Source: DATEPR01 sp036503065 (GTDB lineage: Bacteria; Actinomycetota; Actinomycetes; Mycobacteriales; Pseudonocardiaceae). From it: DNA of 18,193 nucleotides. The stretch is from the NCBI GenBank assembly GCA_036503065.1, contig DASXXM010000608.1, positions 1 to 18,193 on the forward strand. The letters run 5' to 3'. The position numbers were made by a program, and so were the translations under genes. Position 1 is the stretch's first letter. Every line of letters begins with the position of its first letter. Of this stretch, positions 14,281 through 18,193 are shown in pieces. Below the pieces are notes generated by a model. It saw only the letters and a program-made list of their open reading frames with translations, was not told where the DNA came from and searched no databases.

Positions 14281-15360
14281 ATGCTGCCGACTCCGGCAAA
14301 CCTGGCAACCGCCGCGGCGAACCTCGCCGCAAAGGTCTTCGGCGACGGCCTGGCCGATCTGCGGCCGATGCCGAGAACGCTGATCGACGGCGGGCCGCGC
14401 CGGTCGGTGTTCCGCCTGGCACCCGACGACGTCGAGCCCGGTGAGCCGGACGACGGCCGGTTCGACGGGCCGCCGGTGCTGCTCGTGCCGCCGCTGGCCG
14501 CGCCCGCCCTGTGCTTCGACCTGCGGCGCGGCTGTAGCCTCGCCGAGCACCTGGTGGCCGAGCGTCGCCGCACGTACCTGCTGGACTACGGCACGATCGC
14601 GTTCGCCGACCGCGGCCTCGGCATCGAGCACTGGATCGACGACGTGCTGCCCAAGGCGATCCTGGCCGCCAGCGCCGACGCGGGCGGGCGGCCGGTGCAC
14701 CTGGTCGGCTGGTGTCTCGGCGGGATCTTCGCGCTGCTCGCCACGGCCGACCGGGCGGACCTGCCGGTGGCGTCCATCACCGCGGTCGCCAGCCCCATCG
14801 ACTTCACCGCGATCCCGCTGGTGGCCCCGATCCGCCCGTTGGCCGACCTGACCAACGGGCTTGTGCTGACGGCCGCGTACCGGCTGTTCGGCAACGCGCC
14901 CCGGCAACTGGTCCGGCTGGCCTATCAGCTTTCCGCGTTCGACAAGTTCGTCACGAAGCCGATCGCGATCCTGCGGCACCTGGACGACCCGGAGTTCCTG
15001 GCCCAGATCGAGGCCGTCGACCGGTTCACCAACCACATGATCGCCTACCCCGGCCGCACGTTCGGCCAGCTCTACCACCGTTTCTTCCGCGCCAACGACC
15101 TGGCCGACGGCACGGTCACCGTGGATGGCCGGATCATCTCGCTGTCCGAGATCACCGTGCCGACCCTGGTGATCGCGGGCGAAGGCGACGGCATCGCGCC
15201 GCGGCGCGCCGTGTACCGGCTAGTCGACGTGCTGGAGAACGCGCAGGACGTCCGGTTCGAGCTGTGCCCCGGCGGCCATCTCGGCGTGCTCACCGGCCGT
15301 GCCGCCCGCGACACCACCTGGCGCCACCTCGACAAGTTCCTGGACGAGCAGCCCGGATAG
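14281..15360 (+). CDS. PhaC-like alpha/beta hydrolase (class III PHA synthase family)
   Basis: Resembles polyhydroxyalkanoate synthases, which polymerise hydroxyacyl-CoA through a Cys nucleophile. The 359-residue length is that of class III PhaC subunits. The nucleophile elbow is GWCLGG with Cys145 in place of the usual lipase Ser. Asp303 (GEGDGIAP) and His333 (PGGHLGVLTGR) complete a Cys-Asp-His triad. The N-terminal 60 residues are Ala/Arg-rich and probably helical. The start at ATG 14281 has AGGAG about 9 bases upstream. No PhaE, PhaR, phasin, PhaA or PhaB gene is nearby, so true polymer synthesis is uncertain. It may be an actinobacterial PhaC paralogue acting as an acyltransferase or hydrolase. 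It converges on the P450 with only 3 bases between the stop codons. Confidence 0.75.
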   Translation: MLPTPANLATAAANLAAKVFGDGLADLRPMPRTLIDGGPRRSVFRLAPDDVEPGEPDDGRFDGPPVLLVPPLAAPALCFDLRRGCSLAEHLVAERRRTYLLDYGTIAFADRGLGIEHWIDDVLPKAILAASADAGGRPVHLVGWCLGGIFALLATADRADLPVASITAVASPIDFTAIPLVAPIRPLADLTNGLVLTAAYRLFGNAPRQLVRLAYQLSAFDKFVTKPIAILRHLDDPEFLAQIEAVDRFTNHMIAYPGRTFGQLYHRFFRANDLADGTVTVDGRIISLSEITVPTLVIAGEGDGIAPRRAVYRLVDVLENAQDVRFELCPGGHLGVLTGRAARDTTWRHLDKFLDEQPG

Positions 15361-15363
15361 CCG

Positions 15364-16566
15364 TCAGATCTGCCAGGTGACGGGCAGCGTGTGCACGCCG
15401 TAGATGTCGTAGTCCGTGCGCAGCGGCACGTTCGCCGCCGGAATCGCGAGCGCCAGCGTGGGGAAGCGCCCGAGCACCGCGGGGATGGCGACGCGCAGCT
15501 GCACGCGGGCCAGTTGCTGACCGAGGCACTGGTGGACGCCGTGGCCCAGGGTGAGCTGGCCGATGGCGTGGCGCTTCAGATCGAGGACGTCCGGGTTCGG
15601 GAAGCGGTCCGGGTCGCGGTTCGCGGCCTGGATCGACAGGGTGACCGAGTCACCCTTCCTGACCAGCCGGCCTGCCATGTCCACGTCCACCAGCGCGGTG
15701 CGCACGTTGGTGTGGGCGATGCTCAGGTAGCGCAACAGTTCTTCGACCGCACCTTCGGCGATGGTCGGGTCGGTGCGCAGGGCGGCCAGTTGGTCGGGAT
15801 TGCGGAACAGGGCGTACATGCCGAGCGCGATCATGTTCGCGGTCGTGTCCAGGCCGGCGGCCAGCAGGAGCGTGCCGATGTTGGTCAGTTCTTCTTCGGT
15901 GAGGTCGCCGGTGGCCAGGTCGCTGAGCAGGTCGTCGGTGGGCTGCTTCCGCTTGGCCACCACCAGTTCGTGCAGATATCCCTGGATCGCCGTCATGGCC
16001 TCGTACTGGTCCCGCGGTTCGGTGTCCCGCTGGTTCATGGTCATGGCGTGTTGCTGGAAGTGCTCGCGGTCCTCGTACGGGACACCGAGCAGCTCGCAGA
16101 TCAGCTGCGCCGGGATGGGTTGGGCGTACGCGGCCACGAGGTCGACCGTTGGGCCGTGCTCGGCCATGGCGTCCAGATGGGCGGCCGCGAGCCGCTCGAT
16201 GCGTTCGGTCAGCAGGCGCATCCGCCGGACGGTGAACTTGCCGGTGAGCAGCCGTCGGTAGCGCGTGTGCTCCGGCGGGTCGACGCCGATGAACATCCCG
16301 GGCGGCGCGGGCGGCAGCAGGCCGGCCAGCGCACCGGCGCCGGGCATCGGGGAGTGCAGGAGTTCCTGCCGTGAGCTGAATCTGAGGTCGGCGAGGATCT
16401 CACGGTTGAGTGCGTAGCTGGTGGCCAGCCAGCCGACATGCCCATCGGGATAGGCCATCGGAGCCAGTGGGCGCTCGGTCCGCAGCCGGGCCAGCTCCTC
16501 GGGCGGATCGAACGGACATCCGGCGGGCCGCGCCGTGGGCAGCTGTACGACTTGTTCTTCGGACAT
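15364..16566 (-). CDS. Cytochrome P450 (CYP107/CYP105-like)
   Basis: A soluble bacterial monooxygenase that needs ferredoxin and a reductase, neither of which is in the window. The 400 residues are typical in length. The I-helix reads AAGLDTT (236-242), with Asp240 where many families have Glu. ExxR is Glu276-Arg279 in EELLR. The haem loop is LGHGVHQCLG with proximal Cys347; the usual first Phe of this signature is Leu. DPPEHTRYRRLL and NRDPDRFPNPD are family landmarks. The start at ATG 16566 has no good ribosome site. It is divergent from the regulator at 16698 across 131 bases of unusually A/T-rich DNA, so control by that regulator is plausible. The substrate is unknown; no biosynthetic cluster genes adjoin it. 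Confidence 0.93.
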   Translation of the reverse strand: MSEEQVVQLPTARPAGCPFDPPEELARLRTERPLAPMAYPDGHVGWLATSYALNREILADLRFSSRQELLHSPMPGAGALAGLLPPAPPGMFIGVDPPEHTRYRRLLTGKFTVRRMRLLTERIERLAAAHLDAMAEHGPTVDLVAAYAQPIPAQLICELLGVPYEDREHFQQHAMTMNQRDTEPRDQYEAMTAIQGYLHELVVAKRKQPTDDLLSDLATGDLTEEELTNIGTLLLAAGLDTTANMIALGMYALFRNPDQLAALRTDPTIAEGAVEELLRYLSIAHTNVRTALVDVDMAGRLVRKGDSVTLSIQAANRDPDRFPNPDVLDLKRHAIGQLTLGHGVHQCLGQQLARVQLRVAIPAVLGRFPTLALAIPAANVPLRTDYDIYGVHTLPVTWQI

Positions 16567-16697
16567 GACAGAAAGCTACGTTGCGTTTCGTACTTGTTCA
16601 ACGAAGAAAGCCGTTTCTCAAAGAATTATTGCAATGGTAGTGACGGTGAACGCAATTGTCGTTGCAATGAGTTCGACGTGAACGCACACTGGTCGGC
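16567..16697. promoter_or_regulatory. A/T-rich divergent promoter region with TTGCAATG repeats
   Basis: TTGCAATG occurs at 16629-16636 and 16662-16669, exactly 33 bases apart (about three helical turns). The first copy is part of the perfect palindrome ATTGCAAT. A related GCAATTG lies between them at 16652-16658. The block stands out by its low GC against flanking genes and separates the divergent P450 and regulator. I read it as a regulator-binding region; exact promoter hexamers are not clear. Confidence 0.5.
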
Positions 16698-17651
16698 GTG
16701 CCTGGCGGAAGACTGACCCGTGCCGACCGTGAGCTGATCGCGGCCGGGCTGGCGGCGGGGCTCGAGTACGCCGAGATCGCCCGGCGGCTCGACCGTCCGA
16801 CGTCGACGGTCAGCCGCGAGGTGGCCCGCAACAGCGGCCCCGACGGTTACCACGCCGACGAAGCGGGCCGCGCGACCGCGCAACGCGCCCGTCGCCGCAA
16901 GCCGCCACAACCAGCCGCGCCGCTCGACGTGGACGTGTACGGGCGCGACCCCGCGGTGGTGCGGGCGTTCGAGGCGGAGTTCGCGGCCATGATCGTCGAC
17001 ACGGGCCTGTCGCGGATGGCGGCGCGGGTGCTGGCCAGGCTGTACATCACCGACAGCGGCAGCATGACAGCGGCCGACCTGGTCGGCTCGCTCCGGGTGA
17101 GCGCCGCCTCGATCTCCAAGGCCGTCGGCTACCTGGCCGGGCTGGACCTGATCCGCCGCGAACGCGACACCCGCCGCCGCGAGCGATACGTGGTCGACGA
17201 CGACTTCTGGCTGCGGGCCTGGTCGGCGAGCGCCCGCAAGAACGCGAGGTGGGCGACGGTCACCCGGCAGGGCGCGACGGTCTTCGACCCGACCACACCG
17301 GCGGGCGCCCGGCTGGAATATCTGGCCCAGTTCTTCGACCGGCTGTCCGCCGACATGGTCAGCGGCTTCACCGCGACGATCGCGGGCGACGCGCTGACCG
17401 TGCTGGCCGCATTGGTGCACGCGGGACGTCCGCTTCGGTCCGACGAACTGGCGGCCGCGTTGGGCTGGGCACCGGAACGGCTGGCGGACGCGTTGCGTGG
17501 TGCGGCAGGCCAGCCGGCCATGGCCGACCCGGTCGCGTTGTCCCGCACCGAGACCGGCGCGTACACCGTGGTCGCGAGGGCGGAGCGGTTGACCACGGTC
17601 CAGCGCGCGGCGCTGGATGGCAGGCTGGGCGGCACGGGCCCGACCCGGTAG
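16698..17651 (+). CDS. Transcriptional regulator: IS30-type HTH fused to GbsR/MarR-type winged helix
   Basis: A DNA-binding regulator of 317 residues. Residues about 4-46 (LTRADRELIAAGLA then YAEIARRLDRPTSTVSREV) are an HTH_38 domain, as at the N-terminus of IS30 transposases. An Arg-rich linker follows. Residues about 88-165 form a GbsR/MarR-like winged helix (SMTAADLVGSLRVSAASISK as recognition region, RRERDTRRRERY as wing). The C-terminal third (about 225-305) resembles a further winged-helix fold (RPLRSDELAAALGWAPERLA). There is no DDE catalytic domain, so it is not a transposase. The start GTG 16698 lacks a strong ribosome site. It diverges from the P450 and is followed after 36 bases by an alcohol dehydrogenase, so both are candidate targets, as is itself. 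Confidence 0.82.
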   Translation: MPGGRLTRADRELIAAGLAAGLEYAEIARRLDRPTSTVSREVARNSGPDGYHADEAGRATAQRARRRKPPQPAAPLDVDVYGRDPAVVRAFEAEFAAMIVDTGLSRMAARVLARLYITDSGSMTAADLVGSLRVSAASISKAVGYLAGLDLIRRERDTRRRERYVVDDDFWLRAWSASARKNARWATVTRQGATVFDPTTPAGARLEYLAQFFDRLSADMVSGFTATIAGDALTVLAALVHAGRPLRSDELAAALGWAPERLADALRGAAGQPAMADPVALSRTETGAYTVVARAERLTTVQRAALDGRLGGTGPTR

Positions 17652-17687
17652 CCTAACGGTGTTCGGTTTAGTGGAGGTGGCGAACCA

Positions 17688-18193
17688 GTGACGGACTCCC
17701 GCGCGACCACGGCGGTCGTGCTGCGTGAGGTCGGCGTGCCGATGCGGGTCGAGCCGGTGACGCTGCGCGCGCCGAGGCCCGGTGAGGTGCTGGTGCGGGT
17801 GGCCGCGGCCAGCCTGTGCCACTCGGACCTGTCGCTGGCCACCGGGGTGCTCACCCAGCCGCTGCCGGCCGTGCTGGGCCACGAGGCGTCCGGCACGATC
17901 GCCGAACTCGGGGCGGGCGTGACCGGGCTGGCCGTCGGCGATCCCGTGCTGCTGCTGTGGAATCCGCCCTGCCGCGAGTGCTGGTACTGCCGGCACGGCG
18001 AGCCCCACCTCTGCGAGCACGCCGCCGACCGGGTGTCCCAGCCGTACGGCTGGGACGACAGCGGTGCGCCGCTCTACCCTGGCCTGTCCACGGCCGCGTT
18101 CGCGCAGCACACCGTCGTGCCCGCGGGTGCCTGCTACCCGTTGCCTGCCGACATTCCGCTGGACCTGGCCGCGTTGCTGGGCTGCGCGGTGAC
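17688..18193 (+). CDS. Zinc-dependent alcohol dehydrogenase, 3'-truncated by window edge
   Basis: A medium-chain NAD(P)-dependent dehydrogenase oxidising an alcohol or reducing an aldehyde. Only the first 168 residues are in the window; the frame is still open at the right edge. GTG 17688 is the start, with GGAGGT (17673-17678) 9 bases upstream. Catalytic zinc ligands Cys44 (in LCHSDLS) and His65-Glu66 (in LGHEASG) are present. The structural zinc lobe has Cys95, Cys98, Cys101 and Cys109 at the usual spacing. The coenzyme-binding Rossmann part lies outside. CHSD and a full structural zinc set favour the class III/AdhP-like or mycothiol-type branch, but the substrate cannot be told from this half. 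It probably shares an operon with the upstream regulator. Confidence 0.9.
   Translation, partial: MTDSRATTAVVLREVGVPMRVEPVTLRAPRPGEVLVRVAAASLCHSDLSLATGVLTQPLPAVLGHEASGTIAELGAGVTGLAVGDPVLLLWNPPCRECWYCRHGEPHLCEHAADRVSQPYGWDDSGAPLYPGLSTAAFAQHTVVPAGACYPLPADIPLDLAALLGCAV

Noticed and set aside
16698..17651. IS30-family transposase
   Set aside because: Only the N-terminal HTH is IS30-like. No DDE domain, no terminal inverted repeats, and the remainder is MarR-type.
16626..18110. Minus-strand open frame opposite the regulator and dehydrogenase
   Set aside because: It crosses the promoter region and two genes with clear motifs and starts, and its own product has none.

Overview
The window is high-GC DNA with strongly G/C-biased third codon positions, many GTG starts and actinobacterial gene families: a tuberculostearate-type methyltransferase/reductase pair, a lipoprotein L,D-transpeptidase with Ig-like repeats, a Caa3-type CtaG, a CYP107/105-like P450, and a fused IS30-type/MarR-type regulator. 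It is most likely chromosomal DNA of a filamentous actinomycete. Pseudonocardiales is my best guess, but the sequence does not prove it. I recognise no tRNA, rRNA, CRISPR array or insertion sequence.

Layout. (1) 1-2933 (+): 3' part of a type I restriction HsdR subunit, with more A/T-ending codons than its neighbours and its partner genes off the left edge. (2) 3138-4367 (-): L,D-transpeptidase lipoprotein, followed by a strong hairpin terminator. (3) 4570-7275 (+): an FAD-dependent reductase and a SAM-dependent lipid methyltransferase, together expected to make 10-methyl-branched (tuberculostearic-type) fatty acids. A palindrome overlaps the presumed promoter. (4) 7327-11396: a sialic acid cassette with neuB, neuC (-), neuA (+), a GT29-like sialyltransferase candidate (-) and a small coiled-coil protein (-). 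(5) 11765-13297 (+): GT-C-type membrane glycosyltransferase, divergent from neuB. (6) 13269-14189 (-): CtaG-like membrane protein, and 14281-15360 (+): class III PhaC-like alpha/beta hydrolase. (7) 15364-16566 (-): cytochrome P450, divergent from a regulator at 16698-17651 (+), which is followed by a zinc alcohol dehydrogenase (17688 to the right edge).

The most interesting part is region 4. NeuC (UDP-GlcNAc to ManNAc), NeuB (ManNAc plus PEP to Neu5Ac) and NeuA (Neu5Ac plus CTP to CMP-Neu5Ac) form a complete donor pathway, and all three read like the meningococcal capsule enzymes. Beside them is a soluble protein carrying what look like the sialyl motifs L, S and VS of family GT29, a family best known from animals. 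Its stop codon overlaps the start of a coiled-coil protein I do not recognise. I infer that this organism makes CMP-sialic acid and transfers it to a surface or secreted glycan. The acceptor is not visible here; the adjacent GT-C enzyme is a candidate partner for building it. All family assignments come from reading motifs and from memory of family sequences, not from database searches.
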